Origin: Legionella sp.
Lineage (GTDB): Bacteria > Pseudomonadota > Gammaproteobacteria > Legionellales > Legionellaceae
Direction: 5' to 3'
DNA: 42,364 nucleotides
Assembly (NCBI GenBank): GCA_030158115.1
Contig: JAOATK010000015.1
Location: 20,764 to 63,127, forward strand
Shown here piece after piece: positions 25,909 through 34,607 of this stretch (position 1 is the first letter of the stretch; the number at the start of each line of letters is the position of its first letter). Position numbers and translations under genes: made by a program. The notes beneath the pieces were generated by a model that was not told the origin of the DNA, made no database searches, and saw nothing but the letters and a program-made list of their open reading frames with translations.

Positions 25909-25949
25909 GTTCGTCCTGAACATTATTAAGTGCTCAGGACTGGATGAAC
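25909..25949. terminator. Weak hairpin between convergent birA and csrA
   Basis: TCCTGA at 25914-25919 pairs with TCAGGA at 25934-25939, and GTTC at 25909 pairs with GAAC ending 25949, with an unpaired patch. There is no T run. It may end both convergent transcripts. Confidence 0.4.
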
Positions 25950-25964
25950 TGCGAGAAAATTGAT

Positions 25965-26162
25965 TTAAGCTACTGTTTCATCAGAATCATCTGATTCTTT
26001 TTCTTGCTGTATACGTAAATAAATTTCTTCACGGTGTACTGATACATCTTTTGGTGCATTAATGCCTAGACGGACCTGGTTGCCCTTCACGCCTAATACA
26101 GTAATATTAACATCATCACCGATAATTAAAGTTTCGCCTATACGACGAGTTAAAATCAACAT
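25965..26162 (-). CDS. csrA: CsrA-family RNA-binding regulator
   Basis: CsrA is a homodimer that binds GGA motifs near ribosome binding sites and represses or stabilises mRNAs; in Legionella it controls the switch between replication and transmission. The start at 26162 gives 65 residues beginning [17 protein letters not shown], identical in layout to known CsrA proteins (about 61-64). Longer in-frame starts up to 26201 lack support, while GGGAGA lies six bases before this [23 protein letters not shown] and [13 protein letters not shown] follow as in the family. The tail is acidic ([10 protein letters not shown]). Legionella genomes hold several CsrA paralogues, so whether this is the main global one is an inference from its housekeeping context. 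Confidence 0.93.
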   Translation of the reverse strand: MLILTRRIGETLIIGDDVNITVLGVKGNQVRLGINAPKDVSVHREEIYLRIQQEKESDDSDETVA

Positions 26163-26361
26163 AATAAATCTCCCTAACAAGCAGTTATCTATTTTCTCCA
26201 TAGAACGCTTCCATGGTGTTCTCGATAACTACATAATGATTAAAAAAAATCAATATCTAATTGCACGAGTGACATTGTACACCTGGATTATTAACAGAGT
26301 ATTAAGAAATAATTAATTTTTTTTAAATCAATAAAGTAAATTTTGAAATACTTCAATAAAT

Positions 26362-27387
26362 TCAAAGAGTAAACTCAGATTGAAACATAGGGAAAATTTT
26401 TTCAATTAAACCATAAATTAGAAAAATAAATCCCATTTGCAACAAAACAAGCAAAATTGAAGGGGCTACTTTCATCTCAAGCAATAATACCAGAATTAAA
26501 AAAGAAGAATTAAGAAACAGTTGCCCTAATAAAATCAATGGCACTGTAAAACCTGATTGTCTTAAGCGCTGATAGGCATGTTTTTTGTGGGGCATAGACC
26601 ATTTTTCTTTTTTAATCACTCGGCGTATTAAAGTAGAAGTCGCATCAAAAAGAAAGAGGCCATTTAACATAAACCAATATAAAATAGGGATATGATATTT
26701 TTGTTGAGCAATTAACGCCACACAAAACGTGATTAACCCCAAAGAGGCACTACCAACATCTCCCATGAATAACCGCGCGGGAGGAAAGTTAAAGAACAAA
26801 AAACCAATCAAGCTAGACATAAGAATCAAACAGAAACTTTGATAAAACGTAGCGCCATAAAGACCAAAAAGGATTGCATAAGACACCATTAAAAAAATGG
26901 CTTGTAGAGCACAAAAACCATCAATGCCATCCATAAAATTAAAGTGATTTATGGCCCAAAGAACAGTAATGAATATAAATGGAATAATTAGTACAGGGTA
27001 ATTAATAGAAAAAAATCCAAAGTCTAATTGACTAGGCTTGAAAAAAAGAACAATCAACAAGGCTGTAATACACTGAATTAAAAAACGTGTCTTAGAAGAC
27101 AAATTAAATAAATCATCTAAAAAGCTAACTGTTGCAATCATCACAATGCAAGATGAAAAAACAAAGGCATTCAAATAACTTGTCTTGGTGATATAGCATA
27201 AAATTGGTATGGACACTAAAGCAAGACTAATAAAAACAAGCCCTCCCCCCCTGATGGTTGGATGAAAATGCATGGACCGTTCATTAGGTTTATCCATAAG
27301 TCGCGTGCCTTGTGCCACGATGCAATAAAGCCTTGTTAAAAGTATCGAGCAAATTAAAAAAACGACACTCAATGTTAAATTGACCAT
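26362..27387 (-). CDS. WecA/MraY-like undecaprenyl-phosphate sugar-1-phosphate transferase
   Basis: An inner-membrane protein of about 341 residues with about ten helices, in the GT4/MraY superfamily that links a sugar phosphate to undecaprenyl phosphate. Motifs: NERSMHFHPTIRGGGLVFI at about 35-53, the DD pair in FLDDLFNL at about 87, NHFNFMDGIDGFCALQ at about 143-158 and FMGDVGSASLG at about 206, with a basic cytoplasmic loop KKEKWSMPHKKHAYQRL at about 262 containing the HHH-like HKKHAYQRL. These fit WbpL/WecA rather than MraY, so a role in starting O-antigen or another glycan is inferred. I use the ATG at 27387 over a GTG at 27396. It stands alone after csrA on the same strand, separated by about 200 bp. 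Confidence 0.88.
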   Translation of the reverse strand: MVNLTLSVVFLICSILLTRLYCIVAQGTRLMDKPNERSMHFHPTIRGGGLVFISLALVSIPILCYITKTSYLNAFVFSSCIVMIATVSFLDDLFNLSSKTRFLIQCITALLIVLFFKPSQLDFGFFSINYPVLIIPFIFITVLWAINHFNFMDGIDGFCALQAIFLMVSYAILFGLYGATFYQSFCLILMSSLIGFLFFNFPPARLFMGDVGSASLGLITFCVALIAQQKYHIPILYWFMLNGLFLFDATSTLIRRVIKKEKWSMPHKKHAYQRLRQSGFTVPLILLGQLFLNSSFLILVLLLEMKVAPSILLVLLQMGFIFLIYGLIEKIFPMFQSEFTL

Positions 27388-27523
27388 ACCATCCACTTTT
27401 CTTTAAATTTGTAAATTATCACAGCAAACCAGAATTACAAGAAAAATTTTCATCAAAGCCAGTCGCTAATATCCCTAATTTAGAGATATACTTAGCATAT
27501 ATGATATCAAATTGGAATTTTGC

Positions 27524-28342
27524 ATGTCCTTGAAGGCCATGTACGATGATTTTGCTGAAAATTATGACACCGCTAATCGCTTTGGTGCCATCAGCCAAAG
27601 TCATGAAATAGCCATTGAACAAATGCAAAAATTTTATTTGGGCATGAAACCCCATTATAAAGTTTTAGATTTAGGCGTTGGCAATGGAGCTTTCCTAAAA
27701 AAATTACAGCCAACAATGCCTTTGGCTGATTTTACTGGGATTGATGTTTCTGCTGAAATGTTAAAGCGAGCTAAAGAAGCCCTGCCTTTAGTCGCTATTG
27801 AATGCAGTGCCGCACAAGCCAGTAAATTCTTACCTCCGCATAGTCAAGACCTAGTTTTAGCGCATTTTATTAATGCCTATATTCCAATAAATGTCCTGTT
27901 TCATGAAGCAAAATCGCTAACTCGTGCTAATGGTCACTTTTCGATGATTACCACTACTTATGACTCCTTTCCTTTGGCACAACGCCTGTTAGCTGAGTTT
28001 ATTGCGCAAGATTCCATCTTAAGCAGCGTGGTGGGGCATTATTATAAATCCATTGTAAAAAACACCACTGTTGCGGCTAATAATGATCAATTAATGCTAG
28101 CATTCAAAGAACATCAATTTGAAGTCATTGATCATCAACGATTAGAAATTCCTATTACGCTGAATAGTATTGATGAATTGGCTGTTTTTGGTATAGAAGG
28201 CACCTGGTTTCTCAATACATTATCCATTCGAATGCTTCCAAAAAGCTTTTTAATTCATCGACTTAAAAGATTATTCAGTAAAATATTCACCTTTCCCTAT
28301 CATGATACCCATATAATTGATGTAGTTCTTGCAAAGAAATGA
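27524..28342 (+). CDS. Class I SAM-dependent methyltransferase
   Basis: A soluble protein of about 272 residues. The Rossmann SAM-binding motif I is VLDLGVGNGAFLKKL at about 46-60, followed by the acidic residue in FTGIDVSAEMLKRAKE at about 71-86 and a motif IV-like LVLAHFINAY at about 108. The N-terminal MYDDFAENYDTANRFG pattern is typical of methyltransferases acting on small molecules or lipids such as UbiE-like enzymes. The substrate cannot be named. I start at the ATG at 27524; the frame could open 12 bases earlier at a TTG. It is divergent from the glycosyltransferase gene and followed 63 bases later by a peptide transporter on the same strand. Confidence 0.85.
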   Translation: MSLKAMYDDFAENYDTANRFGAISQSHEIAIEQMQKFYLGMKPHYKVLDLGVGNGAFLKKLQPTMPLADFTGIDVSAEMLKRAKEALPLVAIECSAAQASKFLPPHSQDLVLAHFINAYIPINVLFHEAKSLTRANGHFSMITTTYDSFPLAQRLLAEFIAQDSILSSVVGHYYKSIVKNTTVAANNDQLMLAFKEHQFEVIDHQRLEIPITLNSIDELAVFGIEGTWFLNTLSIRMLPKSFLIHRLKRLFSKIFTFPYHDTHIIDVVLAKK

Positions 28343-28405
28343 TAATCTGAAAATTAACAAGGACTATTGTAATCTGGTTACAAATACATCAGATGAGGTG
28401 GAGAA

Positions 28406-29908
28406 ATGATTTCTCAAGAAGTTAAGGACTACTTACCTGAATTAAATCGTCGACAAAAACAAACCAATAATATTGTGCTCATTAATTTCTGGAGCCAATT
28501 TTCTGTTTATGCACTAAATACAATCTTAGTTTTATTTTTAACTCGCCCTTTAGTTACTCATGGTCTAGGATACAGTGAGGCAAAGGCTTATGCCTTTATT
28601 GGAGTAGCTCATGCTGCCGGTTATTTAATGCCTATGCTTGGTGGTTATATGGCTGACAACGTCATTGGCATTAGGCGCTCCGTGCTAATCGGTTGCATTA
28701 TGTTGGCTATTGCTTATCTTTTTATCATGCTCAGTGGTTATACTGTTAACACACTAGGGGATCAACTATTTCTTGCAGCTTACGCCTTGGTGCCCGCCAC
28801 CAACTCTTTATTAATGGGCACCACCTCAAGCATGATTTCCCATATCTACTCAGATGATGCCATTAAAGCTAAATCCGCCATGACTTACTATTATATTGCG
28901 ATTAATGTAGGCGCTTTATTAGCTACTTTAGTTGCCCCAGTATTATTAGAAAGCAGTTATGGCCCCCTTTCTATTCTTACCCTGGCTTTTGTCGGTAAAT
29001 CGATTGCCGCTCTCAATTTTGCAAAACGTTATTCTATTTATAACAACGTGATCTGGGGAAAAGATCGATCAAAACTATCCCAAGGCAACTGGCTGTACTT
29101 AATCGCTTATATTAGCGTTATTTACGGATTAACATTGTATGCTTATTTCCATGTGTACATTGCTGGCCCCTTAATTGCGGTAGGTTGTGCCTTAGGTATA
29201 TTATGGTTTTTAAAGAAAACCATGATGCTTTCTGGGTTGGTGCGAGATAAACAACTCATAGCCCTCCTGCTCATTGTCGAAGCAGTGGTTTTTTTTGTCA
29301 TTTACAACCAAATGAACAGTACATTGGTTTTATTTGCGCGAAATAATTCAAATCATAATTTATGGGGCTTAACTATTTCTCCTGCCCAATATCAAATGTT
29401 AAATCCATTATTAATTCTAGCGATTGGCAGCCAGCTTCCTCGTTTTTATAAATGGGTTCCGCACTTTACTATACCCTATCAATTCGCAGCTGGAGTCTTA
29501 CTTTCAGGACTGAGTTTATTAATTCTGGCTTTTGCAGCTTACGTAGCAACTGATGGATTAGTTGAAGGAAATTATATTGGTTTAACCTATATTCTTATCT
29601 CTATTGCCGAGCTATGGGTGAGTGCTATTGGTCTTAGTATGATTGGACTTTATTGTGACCAAAAATCCATTGCATTTGCTATGGGGGTTTGGTATCTCGC
29701 CAGTTCTTTAGCTCATGCCATATCCGGTAGAATTGCCGGTTGGGTTGCTATCCCAGATACCATTCATTCGGCCGTAGATAGCTTGCCCTATTATCAAAGT
29801 TATTATTTAACCTTAGGCCTAAGCGCGATAGTACTCGGTATCCTCATGTATTTTATTGCTCATTTTTTACAAAAAATAATGAAACAACGAGGTATTAATT
29901 TAGTGTAA
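28406..29908 (+). CDS. POT-family proton-dependent oligopeptide transporter
   Basis: A 500-residue inner-membrane transporter of the MFS POT/PTR2 family, importing di- and tripeptides with protons; peptides are a key food for Legionella. The first helix holds NFWSQFSVYALNTILVLFLT at about 27-46, corresponding to the family's ExxERF-like helix 1 region but with SQFSVYA in place of the usual ERFSYYG-type motif. The loop-2 signature GGYMADNVIGIRRSVLIG is at about 78-95, and YYYIAINVGALLATLVAP at about 161 matches the PTR2 FYxxINxG signature. About 14 hydrophobic segments are seen. A GAGG lies upstream of the ATG. The lost Glu pattern in helix 1 could alter proton coupling; this is inference. A dispersed inverted repeat follows directly after the stop. 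Confidence 0.87.
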   Translation: MISQEVKDYLPELNRRQKQTNNIVLINFWSQFSVYALNTILVLFLTRPLVTHGLGYSEAKAYAFIGVAHAAGYLMPMLGGYMADNVIGIRRSVLIGCIMLAIAYLFIMLSGYTVNTLGDQLFLAAYALVPATNSLLMGTTSSMISHIYSDDAIKAKSAMTYYYIAINVGALLATLVAPVLLESSYGPLSILTLAFVGKSIAALNFAKRYSIYNNVIWGKDRSKLSQGNWLYLIAYISVIYGLTLYAYFHVYIAGPLIAVGCALGILWFLKKTMMLSGLVRDKQLIALLLIVEAVVFFVIYNQMNSTLVLFARNNSNHNLWGLTISPAQYQMLNPLLILAIGSQLPRFYKWVPHFTIPYQFAAGVLLSGLSLLILAFAAYVATDGLVEGNYIGLTYILISIAELWVSAIGLSMIGLYCDQKSIAFAMGVWYLASSLAHAISGRIAGWVAIPDTIHSAVDSLPYYQSYYLTLGLSAIVLGILMYFIAHFLQKIMKQRGINLV

Positions 29909-29994
29909 TAGCCTGGATGAGGCATGTCATCTTAAAGATTGAGCCCGCTTCGCGGAAGTTCCTGGATTACGCACTCTGTGCTTCATCCAGGCTA
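29909..29994. repeat. Dispersed inverted repeat after the peptide transporter
   Basis: TAGCCTGGATGAGGCA at 29909-29924 and its near-exact inverse TGCTTCATCCAGGCTA at 29979-29994 enclose a 54-base region that has its own small stem around CCGCTTCGCGG. It is the same family as the element at 38078. It fills the gap to the convergent lipA and may end both transcripts. Confidence 0.8.
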
Positions 29995-30009
29995 CTTTTG
30001 ATAAAATTA

Positions 30010-30999
30010 TTAGGACTCTAACCCTAAATTATCTCTTTTAAACACTCGATCTGCGCGATAACTTGAGCGAACTAAAGGACCAGAAGCGACTTCAAAAAAG
30101 CCTTTTTCTAATCCAATTTGTCTTAGATGAGCAAAGGTTTCTGGAGTAACATATCGCTGGATAGGTAGGTGATTTTTCGTAGGTTGTAAATATTGCCCTA
30201 AAGTTAAAATATCGACATGACGAGCACGTAAATCATCCATTGTTTGAATAATCTCATCATCCGTTTCACCCAAACCTAGCATTAAGCTAGTTTTAGTTAA
30301 TATATCAGGGCGATAGTGCTTGGCAAAAGATAACACATTGAGAGTCTGCAAATAGCCGGCTCTGTTATCACGAACAGGATGTGTTAAGCGCTCTACTGTT
30401 TCAATATTTTGTGCAAATACATGTACACCGCTGTCTAATAGCACCGCAATATCTCGCTCTACCCCTTGAAAATCAGGAGTTAATGCTTCTACTTTAGTTT
30501 TAGGTGATCGCTGTTTAATTGCTCGAATAGTTTGTGCGTAATGGTTAGCCCCACCATCCAATAAATCATCCCGATTAACAGACGTCAAAACAACATAGTC
30601 CAAATTCATCAACGCCACGGTATTGGCTGTATTCTCTGGCTCTTGCGGGTCAAGCCAGCCTTTAGGATTCCCTGTGTCCACTGCGCAAAAACGACAAGCG
30701 CGTGTGCATACGGCTCCCATTAACATGATCGTTGCCGTACCATGTGACCAGCACTCGGAAATATTCGGGCATTTAGCTTCTTCACAAACAGTCGCTAAAC
30801 GATGCTTTTGTACTTGTTCTTTAACCTGGCTATATGCAGGGGTAGTATGGTTAACAACACGTAACCATTTGGGTTTTGGCAAACGCTCATGAGCATGCCC
30901 TGTTGATTTTACGCCATCTTTAATCGCAGTCACACCATGAGATGTTGTGTATTTTTGCCCGCTTTCCACGACTACAGGAATATCAATCAGTTTGCTCAT
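30010..30999 (-). CDS. lipA: Lipoyl synthase
   Basis: LipA is a radical-SAM enzyme that inserts two sulfurs into octanoyl groups on E2 or GcvH proteins. Starting at the ATG 30999 (AGGTGG about five bases upstream) it has 329 residues; earlier in-frame ATGs would add a hydrophobic dozen residues with no ribosome binding site. The auxiliary cluster motif [12 protein letters not shown] is at about 73-84, the radical-SAM motif CTRACRFC at about 99-106, and the C-terminal [11 protein letters not shown] at about 307-317 carries the conserved RSSY. LipB was not seen nearby, so this is a solitary lipA. It precedes no obvious partner on its strand. Confidence 0.97.
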   Translation of the reverse strand: MSKLIDIPVVVESGQKYTTSHGVTAIKDGVKSTGHAHERLPKPKWLRVVNHTTPAYSQVKEQVQKHRLATVCEEAKCPNISECWSHGTATIMLMGAVCTRACRFCAVDTGNPKGWLDPQEPENTANTVALMNLDYVVLTSVNRDDLLDGGANHYAQTIRAIKQRSPKTKVEALTPDFQGVERDIAVLLDSGVHVFAQNIETVERLTHPVRDNRAGYLQTLNVLSFAKHYRPDILTKTSLMLGLGETDDEIIQTMDDLRARHVDILTLGQYLQPTKNHLPIQRYVTPETFAHLRQIGLEKGFFEVASGPLVRSSYRADRVFKRDNLGLES

Positions 31000-31052
31000 C
31001 TTACCACCTGAAAAACAAAGAATAATGATGATCACAAATCATTAACATAAGA

Positions 31053-32213
31053 TCAAGCCCAATTTAAAAAGTAACTACAAACAACTAGGCCTAAAAGTAC
31101 TCCCAACGACAAGCCCAAAGAAGAAAAAACCACAGGATATATAATTAACCCCAAAGAAATCACTAAGATAAATAATAAGCTCATTGTATGCAATCGAGAC
31201 TGCCATGCGCTAACACGCTTTGTCTTTAGTAATATTTGATAGACAATTAACACAAGAATTAAGGGAAATACATAGATACCCTGATAGAGCGCTTGATAAA
31301 AGCCCTTATTAACCCCTGAAATGGGTTGATTATTTAACCATTGCTGAAAAATATACGACCAATTCATATCGCAAGTTTGCTGATAGGTCATTGTCATTAA
31401 TCCTAGTAAAAATGCCGCTAGAAAATAGGCCTTAACCTCAACTTGCTTTTTAACATCTTTTATCACCAAATAAATTCCTAATCCACCCGATAAGGCAGCT
31501 AAAATTCGTAACCAAGCAAGCATCTCATAAAATAAACTAGTATAGACTTGTTGAATATAATGAGTTAACACCACTGCCATTAAAAAAAGTATTCCTGCCA
31601 TTACTCGCTTTTTCGATTCATCACAAACCCAAAGAAATGCCAAAAAACTAAAAAAACAAAAGAAAGCACACGGAGAAATGGCATCCGTTAAAGCCATAAT
31701 AGAAATGTAGTGCAGGCTAGAGGGCTTACCTACCATTCCAGCATCAAATTTATTAGCATTTGCCCAATGTCTCAAGGTCTCAATGGTAGCTGATGTCAAC
31801 TTACCTTTCTTTTCAATTTGTTGTTTACAATAATGAATAGCATGCAATAAATCCTTTCCTGTAGTTTTTTCAGAGGCAAAACCAACCCAGCGGGAGTTGC
31901 AAAAATAAATCGAAGGAACTGCAAAATCATCCGCATTTTCCTCATTTAATCGCCGGTTAAAACGTAACAAGGCTTTTTTATCCTCGTTAATGACATAACG
32001 TTTAATATGAAGATCGGGGGTAGTTGTGCCTATTTTATTAAAAAAGGCTTCTGCTTTATGGCAATGAGGACAGGTTGAGGAAAGGAACAATTCAACATTA
32101 AGCGTGATTTTTTTATTAGTATCAGAGCGATACCAAGGGGATGAAGTACCATCTGCCCATAAAGAAGCACTGATAAAAAAAAAGATACAACAAATTTTAA
32201 ATACTGTTTTCAT
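31053..32213 (-). CDS. Thioredoxin-like domain fused to a CcdA/DsbD-like membrane domain
   Basis: A 386-residue exported and membrane-bound redox protein. After a signal peptide (about 1-20), a periplasmic thioredoxin- or glutaredoxin-like domain holds CPHC (about residues 48-51, in LFLSSTCPHCHKAEAFF) and a conserved cis-Pro-like VPSIYF at about 99. From about 168 there are six or more membrane helices, the first containing TDAISPCAFFCFFSFL (about 177) and a later one TYQQTCDMNW (about 278), positions that match the paired membrane cysteines of the CcdA/DsbD family (related proteins have NPCAF and xxCTG). The layout suggests electrons move across the inner membrane from cytoplasmic thioredoxin to the periplasmic CPHC domain. 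The substrate is unknown. It is 53 bases upstream of lipA on the same strand, so the two may share a transcript. Confidence 0.72.
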   Translation of the reverse strand: MKTVFKICCIFFFISASLWADGTSSPWYRSDTNKKITLNVELFLSSTCPHCHKAEAFFNKIGTTTPDLHIKRYVINEDKKALLRFNRRLNEENADDFAVPSIYFCNSRWVGFASEKTTGKDLLHAIHYCKQQIEKKGKLTSATIETLRHWANANKFDAGMVGKPSSLHYISIMALTDAISPCAFFCFFSFLAFLWVCDESKKRVMAGILFLMAVVLTHYIQQVYTSLFYEMLAWLRILAALSGGLGIYLVIKDVKKQVEVKAYFLAAFLLGLMTMTYQQTCDMNWSYIFQQWLNNQPISGVNKGFYQALYQGIYVFPLILVLIVYQILLKTKRVSAWQSRLHTMSLLFILVISLGLIIYPVVFSSLGLSLGVLLGLVVCSYFLNWA

Positions 32214-32234
32214 AAAGTAAGTATCCGATCAAAA

Positions 32235-32270
32235 CCTACCCTCTCCCCTTTGCGAGAGAGGGTTAGTAGG
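32235..32270. terminator. Hairpin between the BON lipoprotein and the redox fusion gene
   Basis: CCTACCCTCTC at 32235 and GAGAGGGTTAGTAGG ending 32270 form a bulged stem with ACCCTCTC/GAGAGGGT perfectly paired. On the minus strand it lies after the BON gene, 26 bases past its stop. A terminator or repeat; no T run is evident. Confidence 0.5.
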
Positions 32271-32295
32271 GTGTGCCTAATGACTTTAACTATCT

Positions 32296-32640
32296 CTATT
32301 GACGCACAATAAGATTATTTTCCACAGATTCTACTCCGGGTACTTGGCGAGCAATTTGTTCTGCTGTATCACTTTGACGAATTTTTTTCACATACCCAGT
32401 TAAAATAACCACATTTTGGCGCGTTTGGATATGAATAGGAGCAACAGCTAATTGATCATTGCGCATGAATGCTTCTTGAACTGATTGAGCCAAACTCATT
32501 TGAGGGGTAAAACCTGGGTTATTACTATTACCAAAAGGAGAACTAAATAAAGTGGTACCACCACCCATTCGGTTAGATTGACAACCGACCACAAACAATA
32601 ACAAACTTACGATGAATGCATTCAATAAATGCTTTTGCAT
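32296..32640 (-). CDS. BON-domain lipoprotein
   Basis: A 114-residue lipoprotein. The signal sequence MQKHLLNAFIVSLLLFVVGC ends in a lipobox (FVVGC), so it should be lipid-anchored; the residues after Cys20 (Gln-Ser) do not suggest inner-membrane retention. A BON domain covers about residues 48-114: SLAQSVQEAFMRNDQLAVAPIHI, then VVILTGYVKKIRQSDTAEQIARQVPGVESVENNLIV, the classic pattern of OsmY/YraP-like proteins that support the envelope and may bind phospholipid. The start at 32640 is preferred because GGAGAG lies four bases upstream, while an earlier in-frame start gives an extra 12 residues before the lipoprotein signal. It is a single gene divergent from cbpA. Confidence 0.88.
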   Translation of the reverse strand: MQKHLLNAFIVSLLLFVVGCQSNRMGGGTTLFSSPFGNSNNPGFTPQMSLAQSVQEAFMRNDQLAVAPIHIQTRQNVVILTGYVKKIRQSDTAEQIARQVPGVESVENNLIVRQ

Positions 32641-32676
32641 GATCTCTCCAATTAACGATAAAAGAATAGTACTCAA

Positions 32677-32731
32677 CTTTAGCCATTTTTAAAATTTGAC
32701 GTCTTTGCCATTTTTATAAAAATGGCTAAAG
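32677..32731. promoter_or_regulatory. Nested palindromes upstream of cbpA
   Basis: CTTTAGCCATTTTTA at 32677-32691 is perfectly inverted at 32717-32731. Inside it, GCCATTTTTATAAAAATGGC at 32707-32726 is a perfect 20-bp palindrome that shares the right arm. Three copies of GCCATTTTTA-type sequence thus allow two alternative folds. It could be an operator or an attenuator between the divergent BON and cbpA genes. Confidence 0.55.
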
Positions 32732-32784
32732 TCCAGTAGTATGAACTTTAATTTATTAATACACAATTAAATCCCTAAGAGAAG

Positions 32785-32796
32785 CTGCTATACTTA
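32785..32796 (+). promoter_or_regulatory. Probable sigma-S-type promoter of cbpA
   Basis: The sequence GCTATACTTA (-10 TATACT at 32789-32794) closely fits the extended sigma-S -10 consensus, with a C before the TATACT hexamer, and lies about 43 bases before the cbpA ATG. There is no strong -35 box, which is tolerated by sigma-S. In E. coli, cbpA is induced by sigma-S in stationary phase, so the match is functionally sensible; the assignment is inferred. Confidence 0.5.
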
Positions 32797-32837
32797 GCCC
32801 ATAAAGAAAAAATCAGAAATCTATCAAGAGATAAATT

Positions 32838-33728
32838 ATGGATAAAGATTATTACAAAATAATGGGTGTCAGCCCAGATGCTTCAGAAAAAGACATCAAA
32901 TTAGCTTACCGAAAACTTGCAAGAAAGTACCATCCGGATCTCAATAAAGAACCTAAAGCAGAAGAGCATTTTAAAGAGATGGGTGAAGCTTATGAGGTGT
33001 TAAAAGATCCAGCTAAACGTGCGGAATATGATAATTACCTAAAAAATCGCGAATTTAACCAACAACATGCACAACAACAAAGTTCGTGGCATTCAGATCG
33101 TAATGATCCACGCCATCAACAAGGCTCTCAATTTAATGATGATTTTTTTGAGTCCTTATTTGGTCATTCGCGCTATCAACAACGACCTATGGCCGGGCAA
33201 GACTATCAAGGAAGTATTAACGTCAGTCTAGAAGAAGCCTTTCATGGCACTGTAAAAAGTATACAAGTTCCAACTAATGAAGGCTCTAAAACCCTAAAGG
33301 TAAAGATTCCTCAAGGCGTCAAACCCGGTCAACAAATTCGTGTGCCTGGTCAGGGTGCGCAAGGAATGCACGGTGGCCCAAATGGTAATATTTATTTAAC
33401 CATCCAAATCGATAAGCATTCATTTTTTGATCTAATGGATAATGATATTTACATTACTTTACCCGTTACTCCATGGGAGGTAGCCTTAGGTACTACCTTA
33501 ACAGTCCCCACCTTAGCGGGAAAAATTGATTTGAAAATTCCACCCGGATCACAAGGGGGGCAAAAATTAAGACTTAAAAATCGAGGTATGCCAGGAAAAA
33601 ATCCCGGTAGCCAATATGTTCTTCTAAAAATTGTTACCCCTCCAGCAACCACAGAAGCAGCCACTGAGTTGTATCAAAAAATGGCAGAAGCAATGCCTTT
33701 TAATCCACGTGATGCAATGGGAGTGTGA
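32838..33728 (+). CDS. cbpA: Curved-DNA-binding DnaJ-like co-chaperone
   Basis: CbpA is a J-domain co-chaperone of DnaK that also binds curved DNA. It has 296 residues, near the 306 of E. coli CbpA. The J domain covers residues 1-65 ([26 protein letters not shown] motif in [10 protein letters not shown] at about 32-41). A Gln/His-rich linker follows (about 72-110), then two substrate-binding domains with [10 protein letters not shown]-like [15 protein letters not shown] near 128-142 and [20 protein letters not shown] at about 154-173. There is no zinc-finger region, which separates it from DnaJ. The cbpM inhibitor gene overlaps or follows directly. Confidence 0.95.
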   Translation: MDKDYYKIMGVSPDASEKDIKLAYRKLARKYHPDLNKEPKAEEHFKEMGEAYEVLKDPAKRAEYDNYLKNREFNQQHAQQQSSWHSDRNDPRHQQGSQFNDDFFESLFGHSRYQQRPMAGQDYQGSINVSLEEAFHGTVKSIQVPTNEGSKTLKVKIPQGVKPGQQIRVPGQGAQGMHGGPNGNIYLTIQIDKHSFFDLMDNDIYITLPVTPWEVALGTTLTVPTLAGKIDLKIPPGSQGGQKLRLKNRGMPGKNPGSQYVLLKIVTPPATTEAATELYQKMAEAMPFNPRDAMGV

Positions 33729-33730
33729 AC

Positions 33731-34042
33731 ATGAATAACCAGGTCATAGTAGGAGTGCTTATCGAAGAATCAGAGACCATGTCATACTCTGAAGTCTGTC
33801 ACAAATACCATATCCCTAAAGAGTTATTAATAGAAATGATGGAGCATGGACTATTCTCTAATCACTCAACACAAATAGAAAATCTGGCATTAAATGCAAA
33901 AGAACTACACCGAATTGAATCTGCCTTTCGTTTACATCAAGATTTAGGTATTAATCTCGAGGGCGTTGTGCTTGCTATAGAGTTATTAGAAAAAATAGAC
34001 CAACTGGACAATGAGTTACAAATTTTACGCAAACATTTTTAA
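33731..34042 (+). CDS. cbpM: CbpM-type chaperone modulator
   Basis: A 103-residue protein with the MerR-like all-helical pattern of CbpM (YSEVCHKYHIPKELLIEMMEHGLF at about 17-40, then a C-terminal helical region ending ELLEKIDQLDNELQILRKHF). CbpM binds the J domain of CbpA and blocks both its co-chaperone and DNA-binding activities. The ATG at 33731 follows GGGAG by seven bases, so I prefer it over a GTG at 33725 that overlaps the cbpA stop. The cbpA-cbpM pair is a conserved operon. Confidence 0.93.
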   Translation: MNNQVIVGVLIEESETMSYSEVCHKYHIPKELLIEMMEHGLFSNHSTQIENLALNAKELHRIESAFRLHQDLGINLEGVVLAIELLEKIDQLDNELQILRKHF

Positions 34043-34169
34043 TCAAATTACCCCTGTACTTGCGCACAGGGGTTATCCTACACAGTAAAATTACTTAAAA
34101 CAAATATTGCTCCGGATTGTAATAAAGTAATACAATGAATGAAAGAGACACTTATTATTAAGCCTAATT

Positions 34170-34439
34170 ATGCGCCCAATATTTATTATTTTGATCATTA
34201 CATTGGTTGTTTTGCAACATAAGCTCTGGTTGGGCGATGGCAATTTAATTCAATGGGTTGCTTTGGAAAAAAAATTAACTGAGCATGAGCAAGAAAATAA
34301 CAAGCTCGTCCAACGTAATAAAGCCCTAGAAGCGGATATTAGAGAGCTTAAAGGCGGCGATCAGGCTTTGGAAGAACAAGCAAGACACGAGCTAGGTATG
34401 ATCAAGGAAAATGAAGTTTATTATCAGTTTGTAGATTAA
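34170..34439 (+). CDS. ftsB: Cell division protein FtsB
   Basis: An 89-residue bitopic inner-membrane protein with one N-terminal helix (about residues 3-19, IFIILIITLVVLQHKLW) and a periplasmic coiled coil from about 30-65 (LEKKLTEHEQENNKLVQRNKALEADIREL). The pattern of LWxGxxG before the coil and LEEQARHELGMIKENEVYYQ after it fits FtsB, which joins FtsL and FtsQ in the divisome. Neighbours do not include eno or ispD, the usual linkage of ftsB in enterobacteria. The name rests on length and coil pattern, but an FtsL-type mistake is unlikely given the C-terminal motif. Confidence 0.88.
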   Translation: MRPIFIILIITLVVLQHKLWLGDGNLIQWVALEKKLTEHEQENNKLVQRNKALEADIRELKGGDQALEEQARHELGMIKENEVYYQFVD

Positions 34440-34449
34440 AGACCTATTG

Positions 34450-34530
34450 TAGCCTGGTTGCTCGCAACCGGGATAGTTACAGCACACACCCTCATTTCTG
34501 GAAGAAACCCAGTTGCAAGCAATCAGGCTA
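34450..34530. repeat. Dispersed inverted repeat between ftsB and the mevalonate genes
   Basis: TAGCCTGGTTGCTCGCAACC at 34450 onward and its imperfect inverse ending in CAATCAGGCTA at 34530 enclose about 35 bases. Each arm is about 23 bases with about four mismatches. The left arm also has an internal palindrome GTTGCTCGCAAC. It resembles the hairpin at 14496. Confidence 0.75.
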
Positions 34531-34607
34531 CGTTTTGAATAAAATGACCTGAGTACGTGACCTATAACGGCTGTGCTTTATCCTGGCTAAAACTGAAAAT
34601 ACTTAAG

